From UBA668 sp043721915 (lineage in GTDB: Bacteria > Actinomycetota > Acidimicrobiia > Acidimicrobiales > Ilumatobacteraceae), in assembly GCA_043721915.1 (NCBI GenBank), contig JAYSPV010000121.1:1-33407 (forward strand): a DNA stretch of 33,407 nucleotides. The letters run 5' to 3'. Positions 16,130-23,696 of the stretch are shown here, piece by piece. Under the pieces are notes generated by a model. That model was given only the letters and a program-made list of their open reading frames with translations, had not been told where the DNA came from and did no database searches. Both the position numbers and the translations under genes were made by a program. The stretch's first letter is position 1, and the number at the start of each line of letters is the position of its first letter.

Positions 16130-16815
16130 CCCAGGCGTTCGCGCCGTACCTCGTCGTCGAGGTCGGCGGCGACTTCGTCGAGGTGCGTTGCAGCACCAAG
16201 GTGGATGGCGACTTCCACCTCGAGGCCCCACGTGGTGCACTGCTGCATCGTCGCGCCGCATTCGCCCATGGCGTCTGGACTCAACTCGACGAGATGCACG
16301 GGGTCACCGTCGTGCGCGTCGACTCGCCTGGTCAGCACGACTTCGACGTCGGTGACGCGGCGGTCACCGCGTGCAGGAATGCCGTGCTCGCGGTCTGGGT
16401 CGGTGATTGTGCTCCGGTGGCGCTGGCCGGCGCCGATGGCACGATCGCCGCGGTGCACGCAGGCTGGCGCGGCGCCCTGGAGGGTGTAGTGCAGGCGGCG
16501 GCAGCTGCGATGCCGGTCGCACCGTCGTGGGCCTGGTTGGGTCCGTGCGTGCATCCGTGCTGCTACGAATTCGGCGCCGCCGACCTCGCAGCCATCGAGG
16601 AGCGCTACGGCCCGCAGGTGCGGGCGGTGACGTCATGGGGTACCCCGTCGCTCGACATGCGCGCGGTTGTCCGTGCGGCCCTGGCGGAGGTAGGAGTCGA
16701 ACTTGACGACCGCTCGGTCTGCACGGGCTGTCATCGCGAGATGTTCTTCTCCCATCGCCGTCGTGCCGACATTGGCCGCCAGGTGATGACGGTGAGCAAG
16801 CGGGCCGCGGCGTGA
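16126..16815 (+). CDS. pgeF: PgeF-like peptidoglycan editing factor (YfiH/laccase-domain family)
   Basis: 229 residues. The family has a metal site built from one Cys and two His; here H71 (GQHDFD), C95 (VWVGDCAPVAL) and H111 (AVHAGWRGALEG) fit. Further family blocks are WLGPCVHPCCYEFG and the late CTGCHREMFFSHRR. E. coli YfiH keeps wrong amino acids out of peptidoglycan precursors; older annotations call the family polyphenol oxidase or adenosine-acting enzymes. The position right after ftsZ is the usual actinobacterial one. It starts at a GTG overlapping the ftsZ stop and its stop overlaps the next GTG. Family membership is clear; exact activity is inferred. Confidence 0.9.
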   Translation: MTQAFAPYLVVEVGGDFVEVRCSTKVDGDFHLEAPRGALLHRRAAFAHGVWTQLDEMHGVTVVRVDSPGQHDFDVGDAAVTACRNAVLAVWVGDCAPVALAGADGTIAAVHAGWRGALEGVVQAAAAAMPVAPSWAWLGPCVHPCCYEFGAADLAAIEERYGPQVRAVTSWGTPSLDMRAVVRAALAEVGVELDDRSVCTGCHREMFFSHRRRADIGRQVMTVSKRAAA

Positions 16816-17477
16816 CCGAGTACGACACGTCGGTGGCCGAGCGGTTGGCACAAGTGCGGGCCCGCATCGCCGGTGCCGGTGGTGTGGATGTGACAGTGCT
16901 GCCGGTCACGAAGACCTTCAGCATCGAAGCCTGTGTGGCAGCGCATCGCGCTGGCTGTTCGGCGGTCGGAGAGAACTACGCGCAGGAAGTGGTCGCCAAG
17001 CTGGGAGGGATGGAGCGCGACTTCGAGGTCCACTTCATCGGCCAACTGCAGACGAACAAGGTGCGCCAACTGGCTCCGATCATCTCAGTGTTCGAGACCG
17101 TCGATCGGCTGTCGCTGGTCGGCGAACTCGCCAAGAGGGTGCCCGGAGCGCGGGTGCTGGTGCAGGTCGCTGCCCTCGAGGAACCGGGCAAAGGCGGCTG
17201 CCCGATCGCCGACGTGCCGGCTCTGGTCGCCGTCGCGCAGGAGGTCGGGCTGCGCGTTGAGGGCCTGATGACAGTTGGTCCGACGGTCGGTGGTCCGCAG
17301 CGGGCACGTGCAGGCTTCCGAGCCACCAGGTCGCTGATGGAGGCGCTCGGTCTGAGCGTGTGCTCGATGGGGATGACCGCCGATCTCGAGGTGGCAGTGC
17401 AAGAAGGCTCGACGCAGGTGAGGGTCGGAAGTGCCCTCTTTGGCGAGCGTCCCCCCGCACGCACGCTGGTGCGGTAG
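16812..17477 (+). CDS. yggS: YggS/PLPBP-type pyridoxal phosphate homeostasis protein
   Basis: 221 residues forming a single alanine-racemase-like barrel without the second racemase domain. The PLP-binding lysine is K34 in VLPVTKTFS. Other blocks are GENYAQEVVAK, HFIGQLQTNKV, VSVFETVDR-like (SVFETVDRLSL), GLMTVGPTVG and CSMGMTADLEVAVQEGSTQVRVGSALFG. These proteins bind PLP and affect vitamin B6 and amino acid pools without a known catalysed reaction. The gene lies between pgeF and sepF as in many Gram-positives. GTG start overlaps pgeF by 4 nt. It ends with TAG, whereas most genes here end in TGA. Confidence 0.93.
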   Translation: MTEYDTSVAERLAQVRARIAGAGGVDVTVLPVTKTFSIEACVAAHRAGCSAVGENYAQEVVAKLGGMERDFEVHFIGQLQTNKVRQLAPIISVFETVDRLSLVGELAKRVPGARVLVQVAALEEPGKGGCPIADVPALVAVAQEVGLRVEGLMTVGPTVGGPQRARAGFRATRSLMEALGLSVCSMGMTADLEVAVQEGSTQVRVGSALFGERPPARTLVR

Positions 17478-17503
17478 CCTCCTGACTCGCAGAAGGAAGG
17501 TGA

Positions 17504-18094
17504 ATGGCGATGTGGAAGAAGGCGATGGACTACTTGGGTCTCGGGCCCGACGATGCCTATGACGACTACGACGTTGCGTCGGAGCCGGAGCGCCCCGGGC
17601 GAGCGGCCCGTCCGCAGCGCGACGAGGCCCCGCGGCAACCGCGCGGCGGCTACGCCCCCGAGTACGAGCAGGAGCCACCTGTTCGTACCATGCCGACTCG
17701 CCCCAGCTTCCCCTCGGCCAACACGTCACCTGATGTCACGATGCGGCGCCCTGCTCCCGCCAATGATGACTCGAGCGTGCAGCCACGCCCCACGAACCCG
17801 CGCCCAGCACCGGTACCGCGGGTGGTCGCCAGCAGTTCCGGCGCCGACCCGTACACCTTGCGTCCCCGTCGCTTCGACTCTGCGCAGGAACTGGCCGACA
17901 AGTTCAAGGATGGCCAACCGGTCATCATGAACCTCGAGGCAGCGGATCGGGAAGTGTCGCGTCGGCTGATCGACTTCGCCAGCGGACTGTGCTACGGCCT
18001 CAATGGCAGCATGGAGAAAGTCGCAACGGGCGTCTACCTGCTCAAGCCTCTGCCCCGAAACGGCGGCTACGACGATTCCGGGTACGGCGCCTGA
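17504..18094 (+). CDS. sepF: SepF, FtsZ membrane anchor
   Basis: 196 residues. An N-terminal amphipathic membrane-binding helix (MAMWKKAMDYLGLG) is followed by a long Pro/Arg-rich disordered linker (about 20-115) and the SepF core (about 116-190), with DSAQELADKFKDGQPVIMNLE and RLIDFASGLCYGLNGSMEKVATGVYLLKP. SepF binds the FtsZ C-terminal peptide and bends or tethers membrane; in ftsA-lacking bacteria it is the main early anchor. Two starts are possible, ATG 17504 and ATG 17510; AGAAGGAAGG (17491-17500) serves either. The linker is long compared with Bacillus SepF. yggT, usually next, is absent. Confidence 0.95.
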   Translation: MAMWKKAMDYLGLGPDDAYDDYDVASEPERPGRAARPQRDEAPRQPRGGYAPEYEQEPPVRTMPTRPSFPSANTSPDVTMRRPAPANDDSSVQPRPTNPRPAPVPRVVASSSGADPYTLRPRRFDSAQELADKFKDGQPVIMNLEAADREVSRRLIDFASGLCYGLNGSMEKVATGVYLLKPLPRNGGYDDSGYGA

Positions 18095-18117
18095 CGCAAA
18101 CCCTGCGTCCACGCGCC

Positions 18118-18123
18118 TAACAT
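18118..18123 (+). promoter_or_regulatory. -10 element for leaderless divIVA transcript
   Basis: TAACAT (18118-18123) ends 7 nt before the divIVA ATG at 18131, so transcription would begin at or next to the start codon. No Shine-Dalgarno exists in the 36-bp gap, which fits a leaderless mRNA. The -35 is not clear. Confidence 0.55.
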
Positions 18124-18130
18124 TGCGCAC

Positions 18131-19129
18131 ATGGACATCAGCCCACAGACTATTCGCAGCACCGGTTTCAAGACGGTCAAGAAGGGTTACGACCCGGACG
18201 AGGTCGAGGTGTTCCGCGATCAGGTCGCGGCCGCGGTCGAAGCGGCGCAGAACCAGTCGACTGCGATGGAGGCGCGTGCCCGTGCGGCAGTCGCCAAGTT
18301 GCAGGAACTATCACAGCAAGTGGCGGCGCCCAGCCGCGAGGCCCAGGTTGTTGCCCCGGCCAGCGACGCCGAGGTGATCAGTCGCACGTTGTTGATGGCT
18401 CAGCGCACTGCCGATTCCGCCGTTGCTGAAGCTCGGGTCGAAGCGGAGAGCATCACGGCGCAAGCGCGTGAGGAGGCTTCCCGCGTCCTTGACGGTGCAC
18501 GCACGATGGCGGCAAAGACGATCGAGGACTCCCGCGCCGACGCTCGCCGTGCGATCGACGACGACCGGGTGAAGGCCGAGAACGAAGTGCAGTCACTGCT
18601 GGCTCGTCGTGACTTTCTGCTCGGCGATGTCGATCATCTGGAGCAGTACCTGCAGGTCCAGCGCGAGCGCTTGCGAGACGCTGCCGTTCAACTGGCTGAA
18701 CTCGTCGACCGTGTGCCCGGCGGCCTCGGCGACATGCGCCGTCCGCTCTTGTCGGCCTCTGCCGAGCCGGCGCAGGAGGCTCGCCATGAGTCGGCTGCTG
18801 CGGCCATTGCCGCGCCGGAGCCGGAGCCGGGGCCCCAGGTGGCAGCGGTCGGCTATGACGATGCGCACGCGGTCGTGGTCGATCTGGATCCTTCGCCGCT
18901 GTTCACCCAGCGACCCGCACCTGCAGCCGACCTGACGGCGATGGCGCTGTCCAACAACGCCGACGCGAAGGACAACGTATGGCGTCTGCTGGACGAGGAA
19001 GTGGCAGGCACCCAAGCTGCACAGGCGACGCAGTCGGCGTTCGCGCTCGATGAAGTCACCGCTGAGGTCCCTGCGATGCCGGCGCGGCCTGAGGCCGACC
19101 CCTTCCGAATCGGCGGCGACGACCTGTAA
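18131..19129 (+). CDS. divIVA: DivIVA/Wag31-like polar growth and septation scaffold
   Basis: 332 residues. The N-terminal block TGFKTVKKGYDPDEVEVFRDQV is the DivIVA membrane-curvature domain, followed by coiled coil (about 35-60 and 75-200, with long Ala/Glu/Arg heptads) and an acidic, Ala/Pro-rich tail. In Actinobacteria such proteins mark poles and septa and recruit wall synthesis. The tail ends DPFRIGGDDL. ATG 18131 is the only start that gives the complete domain. It has no ribosome binding site and a -10 element just upstream, suggesting leaderless expression. It is the only gene here ending in TAA. Confidence 0.92.
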   Translation: MDISPQTIRSTGFKTVKKGYDPDEVEVFRDQVAAAVEAAQNQSTAMEARARAAVAKLQELSQQVAAPSREAQVVAPASDAEVISRTLLMAQRTADSAVAEARVEAESITAQAREEASRVLDGARTMAAKTIEDSRADARRAIDDDRVKAENEVQSLLARRDFLLGDVDHLEQYLQVQRERLRDAAVQLAELVDRVPGGLGDMRRPLLSASAEPAQEARHESAAAAIAAPEPEPGPQVAAVGYDDAHAVVVDLDPSPLFTQRPAPAADLTAMALSNNADAKDNVWRLLDEEVAGTQAAQATQSAFALDEVTAEVPAMPARPEADPFRIGGDDL

Positions 19130-19135
19130 TCGGCG

Positions 19136-19164
19136 TTCGGCCGCAAGGCGCGAGCAGATAGGAT
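19136..19164 (+). promoter_or_regulatory. ileS T-box promoter
   Basis: TAGGAT (19159-19164) is a strong -10; TTCGGC (19136-19141) is a weak -35 at 17 bp. The start would be near 19171, directly before the T-box stem I. Confidence 0.6.
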
Positions 19165-19170
19165 GCTCCC

Positions 19171-19380
19171 ACGGCGTTGACGAGGCCATCACCTCTGAGT
19201 CTCTGGAAGAACAGCGTGCAGGCCGGTGGTCGTCGTGCCAAGTAGAACCAGACGGGTCCAGTCCGATACCGCTGGAGCAGTTCGAGTGGTCGCATTCCGC
19301 GTGCAAGCGTGGTGGCGGCAAGCAGGGTGGTACCGCGGGCCGTTCGGCTCGTCCCTGTGCAATCCGCACAGGAGCCTCAC
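19171..19380 (+). ncRNA. T-box riboswitch controlling ileS translation
   Basis: The leader contains the T-box core AGGGTGGTACCGCG (19324-19337). Its TGGT pairs with the ACCA end of an uncharged tRNA with A at the discriminator. GAGG (19182-19185) and CCTC (19192-19195) form a very short stem I whose loop CCATCA presents ATC, an isoleucine codon, at 19188-19190. Downstream, CCTGTGC (19354-19360) pairs perfectly with GCACAGG (19366-19372), burying most of the AGGAG ribosome site (19370-19374). CCCT (19353-19356) can instead pair with AGGG (19324-19327), so the two structures exclude each other. This is the translational, ultrashort-stem-I class known from actinobacterial ileS genes. Uncharged tRNA-Ile should free the ribosome site. 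Confidence 0.93.
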
Positions 19381-22300
19381 GTGACCTACCCCGCCGTCCA
19401 ACCGCAACCCTCCTTTCCCGCAGTCGAGCGCGAGGTGCTCGCCTTCTGGGAAGGCGACCGGACCTTCCAGGCCTCCGTCGACGCACGGAGCGACTCGGAG
19501 GAGTACGTCTTCTATGACGGTCCACCGTTCGCCAACGGCCTGCCCCACTACGGTCACCTGCTGACGGGCTTCGTCAAGGACGCCGTGCCGCGCTACCAGA
19601 CGATGCGCGGCAAGCAGGTTCACCGGCGGTTCGGCTGGGACTGCCACGGCCTGCCAGCCGAGGTGATCGCCGAGAAGGAACTCGGCATCAGCGGCCACCC
19701 GGAGATCACCAAGTTCGGCATCGACAAGTTCAATGACGCGTGTCGCACGAGCGTGCTGCGATTCACCGACGACTGGCACAGGTACGTCACCCGCCAAGCC
19801 CGTTGGGTCGACTTCGAGAACGACTACAAGACCCTCGACACGCCGTACATGGAAAGCGTCATGTGGGCGTTCAAGACGCTGTGGGACAAGGGCTTGGTCT
19901 ACGAAGGTTTCCGTGTGCTCGCGTACTGCTGGCGCTGCGAGACCCCGCTCAGCAACACCGAGACTCGCATGGACGACGTGTACCGCGATCGGCAGGATCC
20001 GGCTCTGACCGTGCAGTTCCAGCTGGACAGTGGGGAGAAGATCCTCGCATGGACCACCACCCCATGGACCCTGCCCAGCAACCTCGCACTCGCTGTCGGC
20101 GCCGACATCGACTACGCCGTGATGGAGGAGCCGGCCGCCGATGGCGGTTCACAGCGCTACATCCTCGCCGAATCGCGCCTGGCGGCGTACGAGAAGGAAC
20201 TGGCAGCGGCCACACAGATCGGCACGTTGAAGGGGGCCGATCTCGTCGGCCGCCACTACACGCCGTTGTTCCCGTTCTTCGCTGACACGCCGAATGCGTT
20301 CCATGTGCTCGCCGGCGACTTCGTGAGCACGGAGGATGGCACCGGAGTGGTGCACATGGCCCCGGGTTTCGGCGAAGACGACCAGAACGTCTGCAACGCG
20401 GTGGGCATCCCCACGATCTGTCCGATGGACGAGCATGGTCGCTACACCTCTGAGGTCGGCCCGTGGGCCGGTGTGCACGTCTTCGACGCGAATCCGTTGG
20501 TGGTGAAGGAGCTCAAGAGCAGGGGAGTGGTTGTCCGTCACGACAGCTACAACCACAGCTATCCCCATTGCTGGCGCTGTGCCGAGCCGCTGGTGTACCG
20601 CGCGATCAGTTCGTGGTTCGTGCAGGTGACGGCATTCCGCGATCGGATGGTGGAGCTCAACCAGCAGATCCGCTGGGTGCCCGAGCACATCAAGGAGGGC
20701 AGCTTCGGCAAGTGGCTGGCCAATGCCCGCGATTGGAGCATCAGCCGCAACCGGTTCTGGGGCTCACCGATCCCGGTGTGGCGCAGCGACAACCCTGACT
20801 ATCCGCGAATCGATGTCTACGGCAGCATCGAACAGATGCAGGAGGACTTCGGGGTGCCGGTCACCGACCTGCACCGTCCGTTCGTCGACGATCTCGTACG
20901 GCCGAACCCCGACGACCCCACTGGGCAGTCGATGATGCGCCGCGTCCCCGAGGTGCTCGACTGCTGGTTCGAGAGCGGCAGCATGCCGTTCGCGCAGGTC
21001 CACTACCCCTTCGAGAACGCCGAGTGGTTCGAGAGCCACTACCCGGGCGACTTCATCGTCGAGTACATCGGCCAAACACGCGGATGGTTCTACACGCTTC
21101 ACGTACTGGCAACAGCCCTGTTCGATCGGCCGAGCTTCGCAACCTGCGTGAGCCACGGCATCGTGCTCGGCGACGACGGCCAAAAGATGTCCAAGACGCT
21201 GAAGAACTACCCCGATCCGATGATGGTGTTCGACAACTATGGCAGCGACGCAATGCGCTGGTACCTGCTGTCGTCGCCGATCCTTCGGGGCACGGATCTC
21301 GTCGTCACCGAGGACGGCATCCGCGACACGGTTCGCCAGGTGATCCTGCCGATCTGGAACAGCTGGTACTTCCTCTCCCTGTACGCCAATGCGGCAGGCA
21401 CCCACGGCACGTTCCGAACCGACAGCACCGACATGCTGGACCGGTACATCCTGGCCAAGACCCACGATCTACTGAGCACATTGACCACGACGATGGACGA
21501 CTACGACCTGTTCGCCGCGTGTGGTGCGGTGCGGTCGTTCCTCGACGCGCTCACCAACTGGTACGTGCGCCGCAGCCGTGACCGCTTCTGGGCCGGCGAC
21601 CAGGTTGCTATTGACACGCTGCACACGGTGCTCTCCCTGCTCTGTCGGGCGTTGGCACCTCTGCTGCCGTTGACCACCGAGGCGGTGTACAAGGCCCTCA
21701 CGGGGGAGCGCAGCGTGCACCTCACGGATTGGCCCGACGCGACCACGGTGCCGGCCGACAGCACGCTGGTCGAGTCGATGGACCTGGCCCGCGACGTCTG
21801 CAGCAGCACACTGCGCCTTCGCAAGGCCCACCAACGACGCGTCCGCCAACCGCTCTCCACGCTGCAAGTGGCTGTTCCGGGCGCAGAGCGCCTCTCCGCG
21901 TTCCGCGACCTGATCGCCGACGAGGTGAACGTCAAGTCGGTGCTGCTCACCGACGACGTCGCCTCGGTGGCCAGCTACGACCTGCAGGTGGTCCCGGCTG
22001 CCCTCGGGCCACGGTTGGGCAGCCAAGTGCAGCAGGTGATCAAGTCGGTGAAGGCAGGCGATTGGCAACGTACCGAGACGGGTGTCGTTGCCGGCGGCGT
22101 CGCGCTGTTGGAGGGCGAGTACGCGCTGAAGATGGTGGTGCAGGGCGACGCCGCCAGCACACCGCTGTCCAACGGGGTCGGCGTCGCCGTCCTCGACACC
22201 GCACTGACGCCCGAGCTGGAAGCGGAAGGTGTCACTCGCGACCTCGTTCGCCTCGTGCAGCAAGCTCGGCGCGACGCCGGCCTGCAGGTGAGCGACCGCA

Positions 22301-22476
22301 TCTCGCTCACCCTCGGCGTGCCCGAATCGGTTCGTCGGCAAGTCGCCGCGTTCCAACACCTGCTCACGGACGCCACCCTTTCGACAGCGCTGGTATGGGG
22401 TACAGGCGACAGCAACGCCGATCTCGACGGCGAACCGATCCACATCTCGGTGGCGGTCGCCGGTAGACCGAATTGA
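19381..22476 (+). CDS. ileS: isoleucyl-tRNA synthetase, long (IleS2-like) form
   Basis: 1031 residues. It charges tRNA-Ile and edits Val-tRNA-Ile. The class I signatures are HYGH (residues 56-59, in DGPPFANGLPHYGHLL) and KMSKT (602-606). Editing-domain blocks such as TTTPWTLPSNLAL and GTGVVHMAPGFGEDD are present, followed by an anticodon-binding domain. Length and sequence style match the eukaryotic-like IleS2 branch used by mycobacteria, which is known for low mupirocin sensitivity; that property is only inferred here. GTG 19381 is chosen because AGGAG (19370-19374) sits 6 nt upstream inside the T-box hairpin; the frame upstream of it is the riboswitch. Its stop overlaps a TTG start by 4 nt. 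Confidence 0.97.
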   Translation: MTYPAVQPQPSFPAVEREVLAFWEGDRTFQASVDARSDSEEYVFYDGPPFANGLPHYGHLLTGFVKDAVPRYQTMRGKQVHRRFGWDCHGLPAEVIAEKELGISGHPEITKFGIDKFNDACRTSVLRFTDDWHRYVTRQARWVDFENDYKTLDTPYMESVMWAFKTLWDKGLVYEGFRVLAYCWRCETPLSNTETRMDDVYRDRQDPALTVQFQLDSGEKILAWTTTPWTLPSNLALAVGADIDYAVMEEPAADGGSQRYILAESRLAAYEKELAAATQIGTLKGADLVGRHYTPLFPFFADTPNAFHVLAGDFVSTEDGTGVVHMAPGFGEDDQNVCNAVGIPTICPMDEHGRYTSEVGPWAGVHVFDANPLVVKELKSRGVVVRHDSYNHSYPHCWRCAEPLVYRAISSWFVQVTAFRDRMVELNQQIRWVPEHIKEGSFGKWLANARDWSISRNRFWGSPIPVWRSDNPDYPRIDVYGSIEQMQEDFGVPVTDLHRPFVDDLVRPNPDDPTGQSMMRRVPEVLDCWFESGSMPFAQVHYPFENAEWFESHYPGDFIVEYIGQTRGWFYTLHVLATALFDRPSFATCVSHGIVLGDDGQKMSKTLKNYPDPMMVFDNYGSDAMRWYLLSSPILRGTDLVVTEDGIRDTVRQVILPIWNSWYFLSLYANAAGTHGTFRTDSTDMLDRYILAKTHDLLSTLTTTMDDYDLFAACGAVRSFLDALTNWYVRRSRDRFWAGDQVAIDTLHTVLSLLCRALAPLLPLTTEAVYKALTGERSVHLTDWPDATTVPADSTLVESMDLARDVCSSTLRLRKAHQRRVRQPLSTLQVAVPGAERLSAFRDLIADEVNVKSVLLTDDVASVASYDLQVVPAALGPRLGSQVQQVIKSVKAGDWQRTETGVVAGGVALLEGEYALKMVVQGDAASTPLSNGVGVAVLDTALTPELEAEGVTRDLVRLVQQARRDAGLQVSDRISLTLGVPESVRRQVAAFQHLLTDATLSTALVWGTGDSNADLDGEPIHISVAVAGRPN

Positions 22477-22781
22477 TCCGCCCGCACCCGGGCGGCGCAG
22501 TGCTTGCAGTACGCGCGTCGCCCGGTGCCAGCGCGGCGGCGATCGTCGGGGTGCACGGCCACGAGCTACGCGTCCGTGTGTGCAGCCCGCCGGTGGACGG
22601 CCGCGCGAACGAGGAGGTCGTGAAGGTGATCGCAGGTGCACTCGGTCTGAGAACGAGACAGGTGCAGCTGCTGTCCGGCCATACGGCCCGTTCGAAGCAG
22701 CTGGTCGTGGCGCTTGCCCCGGCGGAGCTGCTGGACCGCTTGCTGCCCTGGATCGGCCCGGAGATGGCCCTGAACCGATAG
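22473..22781 (+). CDS. DUF167 (YggU) family protein
   Basis: 102 residues from TTG 22473, which overlaps the ileS stop (TTGA). The pattern VRASPGASAAAIVG ... LRVRVCSPPVDGRANEEVVKVIAGALGL ... VQLLSGHTARSKQLVV is the DUF167 fold, a small alpha/beta protein found across bacteria. No biochemical role is established. It ends in TAG, and those bases also start the TAGCAT -10 candidate in front of the next gene. Confidence 0.85.
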   Translation: MIRPHPGGAVLAVRASPGASAAAIVGVHGHELRVRVCSPPVDGRANEEVVKVIAGALGLRTRQVQLLSGHTARSKQLVVALAPAELLDRLLPWIGPEMALNR

Positions 22782-22784
22782 CAT
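22779..22784 (+). promoter_or_regulatory. possible -10 element before the DksA-like gene
   Basis: TAGCAT (22779-22784) overlaps the DUF167 stop codon and lies 37 nt ahead of the next ATG. No good -35 is visible. Confidence 0.35.
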
Positions 22785-22820
22785 CCCGGCCTGACGACCG
22801 GACCCCGGAGGTTCTACGCC

Positions 22821-23696
22821 ATGGCGACTGCCAAGAAAGCTCCCGCGAAAAAAGCCGCTGCCCCTCAGAACAAGGCAGTGTCTGCAGCGCCGGCCAAGAA
22901 GGTCGCCGCCCCGGTCAAGAAGACTACGCCCACCGGAAAAATGGCCACTGCGCCGGAGAAGAAGGCCGCTGTGCCCGTCAAGAAATCACCTGCTCTGCCC
23001 GTGAAGAAGGCTGCACCTGCCAAGAAGGCTGCGGCTGCACCCGTGAAGAAGGTCGCGCCTGCACCTACGAAGAAGGTCGCGCCTGCACCCGTGAAGAAGG
23101 CTGCGGCTGCACCCGTGAAGACAGTGCCCGCAGCGCCGGCCAAGACGGCTGCTGCGCCGGCCAAGACGGCTGCTGCGCCGGCCAAGGCCGTCGTGAACGA
23201 GCCCGAGGTGCCTGTTGCCAAGGCTGCTCAGAAGAAGGCGTCGGCCAAGAATCTCGTCCCGGCGGCTCCTGAGAAAGTGGCGATCAAGGGCTTCACCAAG
23301 GACGGCATCGCCTACACGAAGGACTTCGATGCGAAGTTCGTCACGGCGATGCACACACTCCTGCTCGAGGAGAAGGTGTCGATCACGGGTCAGGCAGTGC
23401 GCCTGGAGGACGAGGCGCTGCAGATCATCGAAGAGCAGGAGATGGGTGACGTGCAGTTCGATGACGAGGGTGGTGAAGGCGACACGATGGTCGTCGAGCG
23501 CGAGCGTGATCTGGCGCTGAGCGCTCAGGCCAGGCAGACCATCGCCGACATCGACGCTGCGCTGGAACGACTGAAGCTCGGCACGTTCGGCTATTCGGTC
23601 GAGTCCGGTCGCCCGATTTCTCGCGAGCGGCTCGAAGCAATTCCGTGGGCAACGGTGCTGGTGGAGGAGAAGGTCGGCGGGATCGGCCGTCGATGA
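22821..23696 (+). CDS. DksA/TraR-like protein, cysteine-less, with Lys/Ala/Pro-rich tail
   Basis: 291 residues. Residues 1-145 are a low-complexity Lys/Ala/Pro region with many APVKK, APAKK and APAKT units, like histone H1 or mycobacterial HU tails, and probably bind nucleic acid. Residues 150-291 match the DksA/TraR fold: a helical part (FDAKFVTAMHTLLLEEK to ALERLKLGTFGY) and the finger region. Where the family has C-x2-C and C-x2-C, this protein has Y-S-V-E-S (258-262) and ATVLVEEK, so all four zinc cysteines are gone. DksA proteins act in the RNA polymerase secondary channel; whether this one does is open. GGAGG (22807-22811) is 9 nt before the ATG. The same position, between ileS and lspA, holds a DksA/TraR gene in Streptomyces. 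Confidence 0.82.
   Translation: MATAKKAPAKKAAAPQNKAVSAAPAKKVAAPVKKTTPTGKMATAPEKKAAVPVKKSPALPVKKAAPAKKAAAAPVKKVAPAPTKKVAPAPVKKAAAAPVKTVPAAPAKTAAAPAKTAAAPAKAVVNEPEVPVAKAAQKKASAKNLVPAAPEKVAIKGFTKDGIAYTKDFDAKFVTAMHTLLLEEKVSITGQAVRLEDEALQIIEEQEMGDVQFDDEGGEGDTMVVERERDLALSAQARQTIADIDAALERLKLGTFGYSVESGRPISRERLEAIPWATVLVEEKVGGIGRR
23051..23098 (+). repeat. two 24-bp tandem repeats in the DksA-like tail
   Basis: Units 23051-23074 and 23075-23098 (starting GGTCGCGCCTGCACC) encode successive VAPAPxKK octets. They are coding low-complexity DNA and prone to copy-number change. Confidence 0.75.
23133..23186 (+). repeat. 21-bp tandem repeat in the DksA-like tail
   Basis: GCGCCGGCCAAGACGGCTGCT is perfect at 23133-23153 and 23154-23174, with a 12-bp partial copy at 23175-23186. 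It encodes APAKTAA units. Confidence 0.85.

Noticed and set aside
19309..19380. Longer ileS start within the T-box
   Set aside because: The segment contains the T-box core and SD-sequestering hairpin; the GTG at 19381 with AGGAG upstream is the fitting start.
22821..23250. Repeat-rich region as CRISPR or intergenic VNTR
   Set aside because: Repeats are direct, in frame and encode Lys/Ala/Pro units without unique spacers.
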